A stretch of DNA of 64,000 nt from Mycobacterium gordonae (lineage in GTDB: Bacteria; Actinomycetota; Actinomycetes; Mycobacteriales; Mycobacteriaceae), in assembly GCF_017086405.1 (NCBI RefSeq), contig NZ_CP070973.1, positions 2,726,739 through 2,790,738 on the forward strand, read 5' to 3'. Below the pieces are notes generated by a model. It had not been told where the DNA came from. It was given only the letters and a program-made list of their open reading frames with translations, and made no database searches. The position numbers and the translations under genes are program-made. Shown here piece by piece: positions 45,283-55,251 of the stretch (position 1 is its first letter; each line of letters opens with the position of its first letter).

Positions 45283-46619
45283 GGCCGGGATGCCTCCTTG
45301 GTAGCCAGCTGAGACAGCTCGTCCGCGGTGAGCATGAAGTCGCTCAGCACATCCGAAAGATGTTGGCGTAGTTCGGTCGTGGAATTGGAACGGCCCTGCT
45401 GGTAGGCGAGGACCGAGACGAAGACGTGCTGCCGTGTACGGCCCGACAGCACCGTGAGCAACCCGCCCAACCGGTTCATGATCGCCGAGGTCGCGCCCGG
45501 GGCCAGTGACTTCATGGCGAAGTAGTCGGCTTCAGTGCCGTCCGGGCACATGGCGTCCGTGTCGAGCGCCCCGAGGTTGGAGGCGATCACGCTGGCCGCG
45601 CCGCTGGCCGAAAGTCCGACCCAGCGCCGCACCAGCCAGTGCGGCAGCAGGGGAGCCAGGGGCAGCAACTTCCAGCGCTCGTTGGTCGACGTCGCCGATC
45701 GAATCAGCGCGTGCTTGATCGCGCCCCGCAGGGGGCGCAGGTCGGTCGTCGTCGGACGGGGGTCGACCGCGAGGTCGACGTTGGTGATCGCGTTCGCGCG
45801 GGTGTCGTCGGCCGTGCGTTCGTTCACCGGCACCGTCAGCGCGACGGTTCCGTCGGTGGCCAGGCGCCCGACCCGTTGCGCGAGGCCGGCCGCGAAACCG
45901 GCTAGCAGCGTGTTGCTGGTGCCGCCGAGCGCAACAGCGCGAGCGTCCCACTGCTCGGCGTCGACGAAGAGTGTCACAGTGGGGAGCGTGACGCGCTCGT
46001 CGGTCGCATAGCCCGGCGCTGGTGCGGCCGAATCCTGCTGTCGCCGAGCCGCTCTGGCTGCGACGACGACCGCGCGCCCGATGGCCGGCAGGTCGCGCAG
46101 GGCCTGACCCGCGTCCTGGCGCAGCGCCTGCCACCGTGACCGGGAGCCGGCGGCCGCCCACCTAATCGGGCTGGGCCGGCCGCAGGCCGCGTCAGCCAGC
46201 GCCGTGCACAGTCCGACGCCGTCGGTGAGGCAATGCGTGACGACCAGGCTCAGCCCCGCACCGCCCTCGGCGAAGGGCAGCATTGCCAGCTGCCATCCGG
46301 GGCCGTGTTCGGCATCCAGCGCCACATTGGCCTGCTCAGCCAGCCAGGATTCGAATTGAGCACGCGGGCGGGGTGTTTCGGAGATCGCCAGCTCGCAGTC
46401 CCGGCGCGGCGCGACCCAGCGATGCCGGCCGAACGGCAAGGGGGATCGTTCGACGTTGCGGGCCAACGGTCCACGGGACAGTTGGCGGTGAAACCGCCGC
46501 AACCCGTCGACATCGACATCACGATGGTAGAGCCAGAAGCATTGCAGGAGGTTCGTGGCTCCGGTTGCCTGCTGGCCGAGGAACTGGGTCTGGTCATACA
46601 GGTCCAAAACGTCGCTCAT
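45279..46619 (-). CDS. HxxxDG acyltransferase paralogue 2
   Basis: The 446-residue paralogue begins MSDVLDLYDQTQFLGQQATG. Shared motifs are VERSPLPFGRHRWVA near residue 60, VTHCLTDGVG at the active site, TRANAITNVDLAV and ASNLGALDTDA. Among the four copies its sequence is clearly diverged, so it is not a recent duplicate. ATGA overlaps link it to both neighbours, so the four are co-translated. Confidence 0.8.
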   Translation of the reverse strand: MSDVLDLYDQTQFLGQQATGATNLLQCFWLYHRDVDVDGLRRFHRQLSRGPLARNVERSPLPFGRHRWVAPRRDCELAISETPRPRAQFESWLAEQANVALDAEHGPGWQLAMLPFAEGGAGLSLVVTHCLTDGVGLCTALADAACGRPSPIRWAAAGSRSRWQALRQDAGQALRDLPAIGRAVVVAARAARRQQDSAAPAPGYATDERVTLPTVTLFVDAEQWDARAVALGGTSNTLLAGFAAGLAQRVGRLATDGTVALTVPVNERTADDTRANAITNVDLAVDPRPTTTDLRPLRGAIKHALIRSATSTNERWKLLPLAPLLPHWLVRRWVGLSASGAASVIASNLGALDTDAMCPDGTEADYFAMKSLAPGATSAIMNRLGGLLTVLSGRTRQHVFVSVLAYQQGRSNSTTELRQHLSDVLSDFMLTADELSQLATKEASRP

Positions 46620-47959
46620 GGTCGGGAACCTTTCGTCGTGATGACGTCGTCATATGTCGTGGCGATGAGTGAGAACTCCCGCAGGACACTCGAGATCCGC
46701 TGTGTCAATTCTGTATTGGAGTTCGGCTGGCCCGGCTGATAGCCGAGCACCGAGATGGCCACCCGACGGTCCACCGTCATCGCGTGCAACGAGAGCAGTC
46801 CGCCGAGTTGCTGCAGCATCGCAGCGGTCAGATCCGGGTAGAGAGAGCGCACCGCGACGTAGTCGGCGTCGGTGCCGTCGGGCCGGCCGAGGGCCGCGGG
46901 CGCCGCGCCCAGGTTGGACGCGACGACCACGTTGGCCGCGCCGCCGGTGGCGACGCCGACCAACCGGCGGGTGAGTCGCCGCGGCACAAACGGGATCAGG
47001 GGCAGCAATGTCCGCCGCTCGTCGGGCAGGTCCCGGTAGCCGGTCAGCGCATGTTTGACGGCTGCGCGGATGACGCGCAGGTCGCAGGCCGCCAGCGCCG
47101 GGTCGATCGTGATGTTCACCATCGTGACGGCGTTGGCCCGGGTGTCCTCGGCCGTGCGCTCGTTGACCGGTATCGCGACGGCGACCGTGCCGTCCCGAGC
47201 CACCCGTCCGACCCGGTGCGCGAGCCGCACCGCCACCGCCGCGAACAATGTGTTGCTGGTTCCGCCCAGCGCGTGCGCGCGCGCTGCCCATTCCTCTGCG
47301 TCGACGAAAACCGTTGTGACAGGCACGGTATGACGCTCGTCCGCCGCGAAGATCGGTGCTGGGAGAATTGCTGCCGACCGCCCGCGGTTGCGACGGGCGA
47401 ACCGGGCTGCGGCGGTCGCGGCCCGGCAGACGGCGGGTAGGTCGCGCGCGGCTTGTCGAGCGTCCTGACGCAGCGCACGCCACCGGGTGCGTGATCCGGC
47501 GTTAGGCCAGCGGACCGGTGACACCTGGCCGCACGCCGCCTCGGCCACCGCCGTCGCCCCTCCGACACCGTCGGTGAGGCAGTGGCTGAGGACCAGGCTG
47601 ACTCCCGCGCCGCCGTCGCTGAATGGCAGGACCGCCAGGCGCCATCCCGGTCCGAACTCGGCATCTAGGGGAGTACAGACCTGCTCGCTCAGCCAGGCCT
47701 CGAATTGGGCACGCGGCCTGGGTGTCTCGACGATCTCGAGCGCGGAAGGCCCGCGTTGGGACACCCACCGATGGCGGCCGAACGGCAACGGTGAGCGTTC
47801 GATGCTGCGCGCCAGTCGTCCCTGCAGTAGCTGGTGGTGGAACCGGCGCAGACCGTCGATATCGACCGGGCGGTTGTACACCCAGACGCACTGGCCCACT
47901 CCGGCAGCTTGTTCGAGGCGAAAGAAGGTCTGGTCGACCAGGTCAAGGACGTTGTTCAT
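46616..47959 (-). CDS. HxxxDG acyltransferase paralogue 3
   Basis: From ATG 47959 this copy has 447 residues; an ORF start at 47992 reads into the previous gene. It carries IERSPLPFGRHRWVS, LSHCLTDGVGG and VVVASNLGAAPAALGRPDG. Its start overlaps the stop of the frameshifted paralogue 4 by ATGA. The active site is complete. Confidence 0.8.
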   Translation of the reverse strand: MNNVLDLVDQTFFRLEQAAGVGQCVWVYNRPVDIDGLRRFHHQLLQGRLARSIERSPLPFGRHRWVSQRGPSALEIVETPRPRAQFEAWLSEQVCTPLDAEFGPGWRLAVLPFSDGGAGVSLVLSHCLTDGVGGATAVAEAACGQVSPVRWPNAGSRTRWRALRQDARQAARDLPAVCRAATAAARFARRNRGRSAAILPAPIFAADERHTVPVTTVFVDAEEWAARAHALGGTSNTLFAAVAVRLAHRVGRVARDGTVAVAIPVNERTAEDTRANAVTMVNITIDPALAACDLRVIRAAVKHALTGYRDLPDERRTLLPLIPFVPRRLTRRLVGVATGGAANVVVASNLGAAPAALGRPDGTDADYVAVRSLYPDLTAAMLQQLGGLLSLHAMTVDRRVAISVLGYQPGQPNSNTELTQRISSVLREFSLIATTYDDVITTKGSRP

Positions 47960-49310
47960 CTGCCGAGGATCCTTTCCCGTGGAGCCGCCCACCCGGCGGT
48001 CGAGGTGAGCGTGAACTCGCGCAGGACATCCCGAATAAGGCCGCTGACACCGCTGTCGGAGTTGTGGCCACCGGGCTGGTAGGCGACCACCGAGACGAAG
48101 ACCCGGCCCTGCATCCGGCCCGAGAGCACCGACAGCAGTCCGCCGACCCGGTCCGTCGTCGCCGTCGTCGCGCGCGCCGTGATGGACCTCATGGCGAAGT
48201 GATCGGCGTCGGTGCCGTCCGGTTGGTTGACGGCCGGGTCAATCGTCCCGACGTTGGATGCGCCGACGCTGACGGTGCCGGAGGTGGCGGCGTCGACCCA
48301 GCGCCGCCCCAGCCGCTCGGGCACCACCGGTACCAGCGGCAGCAACCGCCACCGCTCCTCGGGCTGCTCGGCACAGCGGATCAGTGCTCGCTTTGTGGCG
48401 GAACGGATTTCGAGCAGACTCACCGTTGCGTGGTGTGGTGTGACGGTGAAGTCGACGTTGGTGATGGCGTTGGCGCGGGTGTCGTCCGGGCCGCGTTGGC
48501 TGACTGCCATCGTCACCGCGACCGAACCGTCGGCGGCGACACGTCCCATCCGCTGGGCCAACCGAGAAGCCACCGCGATCAGCAACGTGTTGCTGGTCCC
48601 CCGAGGCTCACGGCGCGGGAATCCCAATCCGCGGCGTCGACGAAAGCCGTTGCCGTCGGGACCGTGACGCGTTCATCCGCCCCGCCAGCCGGGCCGGATG
48701 GTGCGGTGGGCGATCCAGTGCGCTGCCGGCTGCGCCAGGCGAATCGTGCTGCGGCCGCCGCCGCTCGGCCGATGGTCGGCACGTCACGCGCGGTTTGCCG
48801 AGCGTCTTCACCCAGGGCCCGCCAGCGCGGGCGTGACCCGGCGACCGGCCAGTGGCGCGGGTGATCCCGGCCGCACGCCGCGTCGGCCACCGCTTCACAC
48901 AATCCCATGGCGTCGGTAAGGCAGTGCGAGGCAATCAAGCTCACCCCTGCGCCGCCGCCGGTGAAGGGCAGCGTCGCTAGATGCCAGCCGGGGCCGTGCT
49001 CGGCGTCCAGCGGAGTTTCGGCCTGCCTCGCCAGCCAGGCGTCGAAATCCCCTCGCGAGCAGGGTTGCTCGACGATCTCGAGGTCGTGATGCTGTTGCGG
49101 CGAGACCCAGCGATGACGACCGAACGGCAGCGGTGACCGTTCGATCCGGCGCGCCAACCTGCCGCGTTGCAGGTGCTGATGGAACCGGCGCAGGCCGTCG
49201 ATGGCGACGGGACGGTCATACAACCAGGCGCACTGGATCACGTTGGTCACACCGGCTGCCCGCTCGATGCGGAAGAAGGTGTGGTCGACCAGGTCGACGA
49301 CGGCGCTCAT
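47956..49310 (-). pseudogene. HxxxDG acyltransferase paralogue 4, frameshifted
   Basis: The N-terminal part starts at ATG 49310 and has AERAAGVTNVIQCAWLY-like residues, IERSPLPFGRHRWVS and ASHCLTDAMG. The frame is lost in the GGGGG/ACC region at 48598-48604: adding one base converts SLGGPATRC-stop into SLGGTSNTLLI, matching the other copies, and the reading continues to the stop at 47956. The active-site Gly is Ala (DA instead of DG). It may be inactive by both changes, or the frameshift may be a sequencing error in the G run. Confidence 0.8.
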
Positions 49311-49315
49311 GTGAC

Positions 49316-50788
49316 TCACGCCCTCCCTGCCGGCAGGCTGATGACAGGGATGCCCTGTCCCGAATTCGCATGCTGGGCAACGTCGTCCAGCCACTTCGAG
49401 GTGGCGGGAGCGACGATGCGGGTGAACGCGTCGGTCAGCGCCGACAGGTAGCGGCGCACCGACCTGCGCGCGACCGGATTGTCCGGAAAGGAGATGGTCG
49501 CGGTGGTCTTGTCGGCGTGCCGGGTGATCCAGATGTTGACCCCGCCGCGAGACAGATTGTCGCCGTAGGCGCCGAAGTTCGTTTGCTCGAACAACGGTGC
49601 CAGTGGCAGCTTACGCACGTCGATGAACGAGACCATCGACTCCGAACGCTCGTGGGGCGCGTCAACCAGCTGGTCGGGCGCAGCCAGCTCGAGCACCCGG
49701 TCGAACGGGATGCCGGCCAGCCGCTTGGCAGCGTCGAACGACTGCTGTGCGGCGCGGGCCATCCGGGAAAAGGATCCGGTGCCGACGGACACACTGATGG
49801 GTACCAGGCTGGCGAACCAGCCGACGGTGAGCGAGTCCAGGCCGGGAGTACGGGTGTCGTACGGGGTGAATCCGTAGTAGGTCGTCGCCCCGGTCAGGTC
49901 ATGCTCGGCCTGCGCCGCGCAGGCCAGGACACCGCCGCTGAACCTGGCTCCGGCAGCTTGGCAGGTGGCGTCGAATGACTCCGTCCCGGCGGCGTCCAGT
50001 AGTTCTACCGTCAGAAAGTCGCCCACGGTGGTGGCGTCGACGTCCCCCAGCGGAAGGGGGAAGCGGGGCCAGTGGCCATCGGTGCCCTGCATGAACGAGA
50101 TCCAGTCCCTGATCTCCGGCGACGTCGGCGTCAGGCCCGCCATCCGCTCGTGTTGGCGGGCGGCATAGCCCCGGTAGCTGGCGATCTGCGGCGCGGCCGG
50201 GCGCTGTGGTGATTCGTGGGTCAGCGCGTCATAAGACAGGTGGATATCGAAGAAGATCAATCCGGCCGACATGCCGTCGATATAGAGATGGTCGACGCTG
50301 GTGTAGAAGGTGAAGTAACCGGCGTGCTGGACAACGCCGAAGGTGATGCAACCCCACTCCAGGGTGTTCGGTGTGGTGGTCAGCGCATGGTGGCGTATCT
50401 GGTCGGTGCCCATTGCCCCGAATTCGACGGGATGGAATGCAATGACCTCGGGGTTGTCGATGCGCCGGCGAACGATCATTTCACCGTCGAATTCGAACCA
50501 GTCGTGGTAGCTGTCGTGACGACGAACATGAGTGTTGATAGCTTTTGTCATGGCGGCGATGTTGCAGGTGCCGGCGATGTTCCAGGCCACGACCATCAAC
50601 CGGGGCAAGACGTGACCAGATTCCTGTGCCGCATGGGCAGAGCGAAGGTGTTGCTCGCGTTGGTAACTCGGAGCCAATGTGCTGCGTGAGGCCATCCGTG
50701 CCGCGGCACGCGCCGCGGGGGTCGCCGTCCAGGTGGTAACCATCCCAGATGGTGGTTGCCATTCGTTAATGGTGCCCAATGCCACCAT
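49316..50788 (-). CDS. PapA-type polyketide-associated acyltransferase
   Basis: The 490-residue protein starts at ATG 50788. The condensation-domain motif is SVDHLYIDGMSAG (His-x3-Asp-Gly), preceded by an N-terminal donor region (MVVAWNIAGTCN) and followed by GLDSLTVGWFASLVPISV, a conserved PapA/condensation segment. PapA enzymes transfer polyketide or fatty acyl chains onto trehalose or other glycolipids. It heads the operon, with paralogue 4 starting five bases after its stop. The promoter should lie in 50789-50880. Confidence 0.85.
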   Translation of the reverse strand: MVALGTINEWQPPSGMVTTWTATPAARAAARMASRSTLAPSYQREQHLRSAHAAQESGHVLPRLMVVAWNIAGTCNIAAMTKAINTHVRRHDSYHDWFEFDGEMIVRRRIDNPEVIAFHPVEFGAMGTDQIRHHALTTTPNTLEWGCITFGVVQHAGYFTFYTSVDHLYIDGMSAGLIFFDIHLSYDALTHESPQRPAAPQIASYRGYAARQHERMAGLTPTSPEIRDWISFMQGTDGHWPRFPLPLGDVDATTVGDFLTVELLDAAGTESFDATCQAAGARFSGGVLACAAQAEHDLTGATTYYGFTPYDTRTPGLDSLTVGWFASLVPISVSVGTGSFSRMARAAQQSFDAAKRLAGIPFDRVLELAAPDQLVDAPHERSESMVSFIDVRKLPLAPLFEQTNFGAYGDNLSRGGVNIWITRHADKTTATISFPDNPVARRSVRRYLSALTDAFTRIVAPATSKWLDDVAQHANSGQGIPVISLPAGRA

Positions 50789-51132
50789 TTCTCAACCCCT
50801 TTCGTATTTGCTGACAATTCCGTGACGGGCACAGACCACTAGCGACGGGATTTCGCCAGCCGAAATCTCGTTCGTGGTTCCGCGGTGGGCCCGCCTATCG
50901 AATTGCTATCGAACTTAGAATCTCCGGAGCCGTCCGTCGCGGTTGTGGTCGATAGCCGGAGTAAACGACGATTGCGTGGTTTTGCGCTTTGTGCTCAAGT
51001 CGTGGCGGACTTATCCCTTGCCGTGCGGGGTGCGGGGTGCGGGGTGCGGCGGCTGTGCTGCTGTGCTACGCGGACTCGGTTGATGGACGGAGATGTGCGG
51101 ACCAGGGGCAAGGCGGCCCCGCGCCAGGCAAT
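50789..51132. other. Intergenic stretch with PapA promoter and a 7-bp repeat
   Basis: This stretch should hold the promoter of the lipid operon. It includes a short tandem repeat (51024-51049) and no convincing gene on either strand. Confidence 0.5.
51024..51049. repeat. 7-bp tandem repeat
   Basis: TGCGGGG is repeated three times in full with a partial fourth copy, between the methyltransferase stop and the PapA promoter region. Such short repeats can change copy number. Confidence 0.6.
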
Positions 51133-51912
51133 TCAGGCCACGGGCCGTCGTCCGATTCCGGCCATCATGATCGGGGTGAATACCCGGATGTCTCCGCCGA
51201 AGCGGGCAGTCGCGGCGTCGGCGTCCTCACTCGCGATCAGCCCGGCCTCGACCACTGCGGCGCGCAGACTTTCGAAGGACAATCGGAAGAAGTCGAAACC
51301 CGCTGTGCTGGAATCGATCACCCGTGCCCGCCCGTCGCCTCGCACCTCGCTCAGCCCGGCGGCGGCAAGATCGGCGACCACCCGGCGGCCGTATCGTGGT
51401 TCGAAGCCGGACTGCTGCATGAATGCCAGGATCGCATCGGTGACCCGGTCGAGTTGGGTATCGACTGCGTCGAAGCCGAACGCCGTCCAATCCAGATCCT
51501 CGATCACCATCCATCCACCGGGGCGCAATGTCGCGGCCAGGCGCTCGATGATCTGTCGCCGGTCCGGCAGGTGTTCAAGCACCAACCGCGAGTGCACGAG
51601 GTCGAATTGGCCTTCGGGCAGTTCGTCGGTGCGGATGTCGAGGCGCCGCACCTCGATGCGGTCGCTGGCCAGTGATTCGATGAAGCGGGTGTCGATGTCG
51701 ACGGCCACCACGGTGGCGCCGCGACCGGTCATCCAGTGCAGCAGTGACCCACCGCCGGCACCGACTTCCAGGCAACGCCAAGGCTTTTCGGAACTGCCTA
51801 GGCCGAGCTCGTCGAGCAGCGCCTGGGTGCCGGGGTCCCACAGGCTTTCCATGGCGCCCAACCGGGTGCGTTCCTCGGCGAAGCTCTGGTCATAGACGTA
51901 GTCGCTCGGCAT
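51133..51912 (-). CDS. Class I SAM-dependent methyltransferase
   Basis: This 259-residue enzyme shows motif I CLEVGAGGGSLLHWM, motif II VVAVDIDTRF, and the later FDLVHSRLVLEHLPDRRQ and LRPGGWMVIEDLDW. The substrate is unknown. It lies upstream of the lipid operon on the same strand, but 344 bases separate them, so a link is possible but not shown. Confidence 0.8.
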   Translation of the reverse strand: MPSDYVYDQSFAEERTRLGAMESLWDPGTQALLDELGLGSSEKPWRCLEVGAGGGSLLHWMTGRGATVVAVDIDTRFIESLASDRIEVRRLDIRTDELPEGQFDLVHSRLVLEHLPDRRQIIERLAATLRPGGWMVIEDLDWTAFGFDAVDTQLDRVTDAILAFMQQSGFEPRYGRRVVADLAAAGLSEVRGDGRARVIDSSTAGFDFFRLSFESLRAAVVEAGLIASEDADAATARFGGDIRVFTPIMMAGIGRRPVA

Positions 51913-51947
51913 GGCGTCAAGGGTATCGGTCGGCGGACGCCGAATGC

Positions 51948-53630
51948 TCAGCCGTTCGCGCCGGATGCACCCTGGTTGCCGGCACTTCCGGTGGTGCCGT
52001 TGGCCCCGGTACCGCCGGCGGTGGCGGTGCCTCCGCTGGCAGAGCCACCGACGACAGATCCAGGGCCGACTGCCCCGGACGCACCGCCCTGACCGCCCTG
52101 GCCACCGGCCCCGCCGGTGCCATTGGTGCCGGCGAAGCCGAACACGCCCCCGGCGCCTGCGGTACCGGCTGCGCCGCCCGCTCCGCCCGTCCCGCCGACC
52201 CCGCCGGCGCCGCCGCTCCCCCCGGTACCGCCATTGCCGCCCGTGGACTGGAGAGTTGCGGTGCTTCCTGCTGCCGAGGCATCACCGCCGGCGCCGCCGC
52301 CTCCACCGGCGCCTCCGGCGCCGCCAACTCCGCCGAGGCCGCCTGCCCCGCCCTGGCCCGCGGCTCCGCCGTTGCCGAACAGCATGCCGCCGCGGCCGCC
52401 GTTGCCGCCCGCGCCCCCGACTCCGCCGGTGCCGCCCACCCCACCGGTTCCGCCCGTCCCACCGGTTCCGCCGACCCCGCCGGTAGCCTCGCCGACGCTT
52501 GTCGGGTAGGTGCTGGAGACGGTCGCGGCGCCCCCGGTGCCGCCGACGCCGCCCGTCGCGCCGGTTCCCCCGGCGCCACCGGTTCCGCCGGCGCCGCCTT
52601 GCCCACCCGCTCCGCCGTCGCCGGCCAGCGCTCCCGCGCTGCCGCCGGCACCACCGTGGCCGCCGGTTCCGCCGACGCCGGCGGCACCTGCGTCGCTGCC
52701 GACGCCGCCGGTGCCGCCCTGGCCACCGGCACCGCCGGTGGCGACGAAAAGGCTGTTGGTGCTGCCCGAGGACCCTGCGGCACCGCCGGTGCCGCCCCCG
52801 CCACCCACTTCGCCGAGGGAACCGGCGCTGCCGACGTGACCGGTACCTCCAACGAACTTGCCCGGGCCTCCCGCGTGGGCGCTGCCCCCATCACCAAGGC
52901 CGGCGGTGCCGTTGTGCGGAGTGGTCATACCGGTCCCGGCCAGCCCCGCACCGCCTTGGCCGCCGGGACCGCCACTGCCGATGAGGACCGCGCTGCCACC
53001 GGCGCCCCCGTTGCCCGCGGCCCCGCCGTTGAAACCGGCGATCGCAGCGCCGCCGGTGCCGCCGGCACCCCCGTTGCCGAACAGCCACCCGCCGGCACCG
53101 CCCTGACCGCCGGCCGCGCCATATCCGCCGCCGCCACCGCGTCCGCCGTTGCCGAACAGGCCGGCGTTTCCGCCATTGCCGCCGGTCACTCCGGAGGAGC
53201 CCGGCTGGGTGTAACCGGCCCCGCCGTTACCCCACAGCAGGCCACCGTTGGCGCCGTTGGGACTTGACGCGCTGCCGTCGGCCCCATTTCCGCCGATCAG
53301 CACTCCGAACAGTTCCAACCTGGGGTCGGCCGCGGCGAAGCCGACCGCGTTGGTCGCCTCGGCACTGGCGTAAGCGGTGACGCTTGCGTTCAACGTCTGG
53401 ACGAACTGGCTGTGGAAGGCCGACAGCTGTCGGCTAAGCGCCTGGAAGGCATGGCCGTGATCGCCGAACAACTCCGCGACCGCGGCCGAGATTTCGTCGG
53501 CACCCGCGGCCAGGATTCCGTTGGTGGAACCCGCGGCTGCCGCTCGTGCCGCATCGATCGACGACCCGAGGGTGGTCAGATCGCCCACAGCGGCGCTGAC
53601 TACGTCCGGGGTGGTGAAGAGGTACGACAT
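51948..53630 (-). CDS. PE_PGRS family protein, complete
   Basis: The 560-residue protein starts at ATG 53630 with the PE domain ([22 protein letters not shown] to about residue 95, with [18 protein letters not shown]). A linker ([14 protein letters not shown]) leads into a PGRS domain that ends QGASGANG. It is expected at the cell surface. It is divergent from pcaH, with 309 bases between the starts. Confidence 0.95.
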   Translation of the reverse strand: MSYLFTTPDVVSAAVGDLTTLGSSIDAARAAAAGSTNGILAAGADEISAAVAELFGDHGHAFQALSRQLSAFHSQFVQTLNASVTAYASAEATNAVGFAAADPRLELFGVLIGGNGADGSASSPNGANGGLLWGNGGAGYTQPGSSGVTGGNGGNAGLFGNGGRGGGGGYGAAGGQGGAGGWLFGNGGAGGTGGAAIAGFNGGAAGNGGAGGSAVLIGSGGPGGQGGAGLAGTGMTTPHNGTAGLGDGGSAHAGGPGKFVGGTGHVGSAGSLGEVGGGGGTGGAAGSSGSTNSLFVATGGAGGQGGTGGVGSDAGAAGVGGTGGHGGAGGSAGALAGDGGAGGQGGAGGTGGAGGTGATGGVGGTGGAATVSSTYPTSVGEATGGVGGTGGTGGTGGVGGTGGVGGAGGNGGRGGMLFGNGGAAGQGGAGGLGGVGGAGGAGGGGGAGGDASAAGSTATLQSTGGNGGTGGSGGAGGVGGTGGAGGAAGTAGAGGVFGFAGTNGTGGAGGQGGQGGASGAVGPGSVVGGSASGGTATAGGTGANGTTGSAGNQGASGANG

Positions 53631-53681
53631 CGCTTACAACCTTCTTTGCCCGCAGGTCCGAACGAATCATCGTCACTGAAT

Positions 53682-53711
53682 GTTGTATATGATTGAGAAT
53701 ATATCTTCAAC
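53682..53711. promoter_or_regulatory. AT-rich imperfect palindrome in the PE_PGRS/pcaH intergenic region
   Basis: GTTGTATAT and ATATATCTTCAAC flank a short AT-rich core, an imperfect inverted repeat in an otherwise GC-rich region. It may be an operator or the promoter -10 region for the PE_PGRS gene. Confidence 0.3.
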
Positions 53712-53939
53712 CGCTGGAATCGCTCGGGTGCGGGTGACGTCTCTGGTCGCCTCCGGCTTGAACGAGCCACGGCCGGGCATGGCGGGAGAGGCCATGCCTG
53801 CCGTTGCCGTTGAACGTCGCTCGGGCCGTGGTCGGTCGCCGGGCCGGCAAGAGCCCGCTCGGTGGTTCTCGATTCGGCGATCCGACACCCGGCGGCTTTG
53901 CATGCACCCCTTGTCACGGCGCGAGTAGCCTCACGCTCT

Positions 53940-54677
53940 GTGGAGGCTGCACCCGGGCGCGTCGCGTCGCAGCGTGACATCTCGGCGGAGATCGCCGCGG
54001 TCGGGGGCGAGTTTCAGCCGGGCGGCGCCGATGCGATGCCACGCTTGAACTACCCCCCTTATCGCAGCAGCGCCCTGCGCCACCCAGAGAATCCTCTCCT
54101 CGCCGTCGACCCCGACGAGATAGAACGCTGGGCGCCCTGTTTCGGCCATCAGGACGTCGACCCGTTCGACGCCGACCTCACGGCCGGGCACTCGGGCGAA
54201 CCCATCGGGGAGCGCATCATCGTGACCGGGCGTCTGCTGGACCGCGACGGACGGCCCGTCGCCAGACAGTTGCTGGAGATCTGGCAGGCCAATGCCAGCG
54301 GCCGTTACCGCCACCAAGGCGATCAACACCCCGCACCGCTCGACCCGAATTTCACCGGCGCCGGCCGCTGCTTGACCGGACCCGACGGTTCCTACCGCTT
54401 CAAGACGATCAAGCCGGGCCCCTATCCGTGGCGTAATCACTACAACGCCTGGCGGCCCGCGCATATCCACTTCTCGGTATTCGGAAGCGCTTTCACCGAT
54501 CGCCTGGTCACCCAGATGTACTTTCCCGGCGATCCGCTGTTCGGATTGGATCCGATCTTTCAGTCGGTGCTGGATCCCGTTGCGCGACAACGGCTGGTGG
54601 CCGCCTACGACCACGATGTCACCGAACCCGAGTACGCAACCGGATACCGGTGGGACATAGTCCTGGGCGGGTCTTGA
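53940..54677 (+). CDS. pcaH: Protocatechuate 3,4-dioxygenase beta subunit
   Basis: GTG 53940 gives 245 residues, typical of PcaH, and yields the family-like start SQRDISAEIAAVG. The intradiol dioxygenase core has VTGRLLDRDGRPV, LLEIWQANASGRYRHQ (Tyr ligand) and YPWRNHYNAWRPAHIHFSVFG with Tyr and two His iron ligands. It opens protocatechuate to 3-carboxymuconate with the alpha subunit. A frame start at 53862 gives a non-conserved extension. Confidence 0.9.
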   Translation: MEAAPGRVASQRDISAEIAAVGGEFQPGGADAMPRLNYPPYRSSALRHPENPLLAVDPDEIERWAPCFGHQDVDPFDADLTAGHSGEPIGERIIVTGRLLDRDGRPVARQLLEIWQANASGRYRHQGDQHPAPLDPNFTGAGRCLTGPDGSYRFKTIKPGPYPWRNHYNAWRPAHIHFSVFGSAFTDRLVTQMYFPGDPLFGLDPIFQSVLDPVARQRLVAAYDHDVTEPEYATGYRWDIVLGGS

Positions 54678-54681
54678 GCCG

Positions 54682-55251
54682 ATGACTGAAGCACGCTGCA
54701 CTCCGGGACAAACGGTCGGCCCGTTCTTCGGCATCGGTCTGCCGTTCCCGCGTGACAGGGAACTGGTCTGTGACGAATTCCCCGGCGCGGTGGAACTGCA
54801 CGGCACCGTGTACGACGGCGCCGGAGCCGGGGTGCCGGACGCGCTGGTGGAGATCTGGCAGCCCGACAGCGCCGGTCGAATTCCGCGGGCGTCGGGGTCG
54901 CTGCGGCGCGACGGCTGGACCTTCACCGGCTGGGGCAGGGCGGCGACCGACGCAGACGGGCACTACACCTTCACCACGTTGGCCCCCGGCTCCACAGCCG
55001 CCGGGAGGCCGCCGCATTTCGTGTTCGCCATCTTTGCGCGGGGTTTGCTGCATCGCCTTTTCGCTCGCGCCTATCTGCCCGACGCCGATCTGGACACCGT
55101 GGCCGAGTTGGCCGGCCTGGAACCGCGACGACGCAGTACGATGCGCTGTCTCGCGGAAACCGATTCGGGCCGAATGCGATACCGCTTCGATGTGCGTTTG
55201 CAAGGCTCCGAAGAAACGGTGTTCCTGGCCTACCGGGGCCATCGGACATGA
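54682..55251 (+). CDS. pcaG: Protocatechuate 3,4-dioxygenase alpha subunit
   Basis: The 189-residue PcaG follows four bases after pcaH. It shows TPGQTVGPFFGIGLPF, VPDALVEIWQPDSAGRI and RPPHFVFAIFARGLLHRLF, the family's core motifs. As is known for PcaG it lacks full iron ligands and supports the beta subunit. It overlaps pcaB (ATGA). Confidence 0.9.
   Translation: MTEARCTPGQTVGPFFGIGLPFPRDRELVCDEFPGAVELHGTVYDGAGAGVPDALVEIWQPDSAGRIPRASGSLRRDGWTFTGWGRAATDADGHYTFTTLAPGSTAAGRPPHFVFAIFARGLLHRLFARAYLPDADLDTVAELAGLEPRRRSTMRCLAETDSGRMRYRFDVRLQGSEETVFLAYRGHRT

Noticed and set aside
50885..51895. 336-residue plus-strand frame over the methyltransferase gene
   Set aside because: It is antisense to a well-supported methyltransferase and is Ser/Arg-rich.
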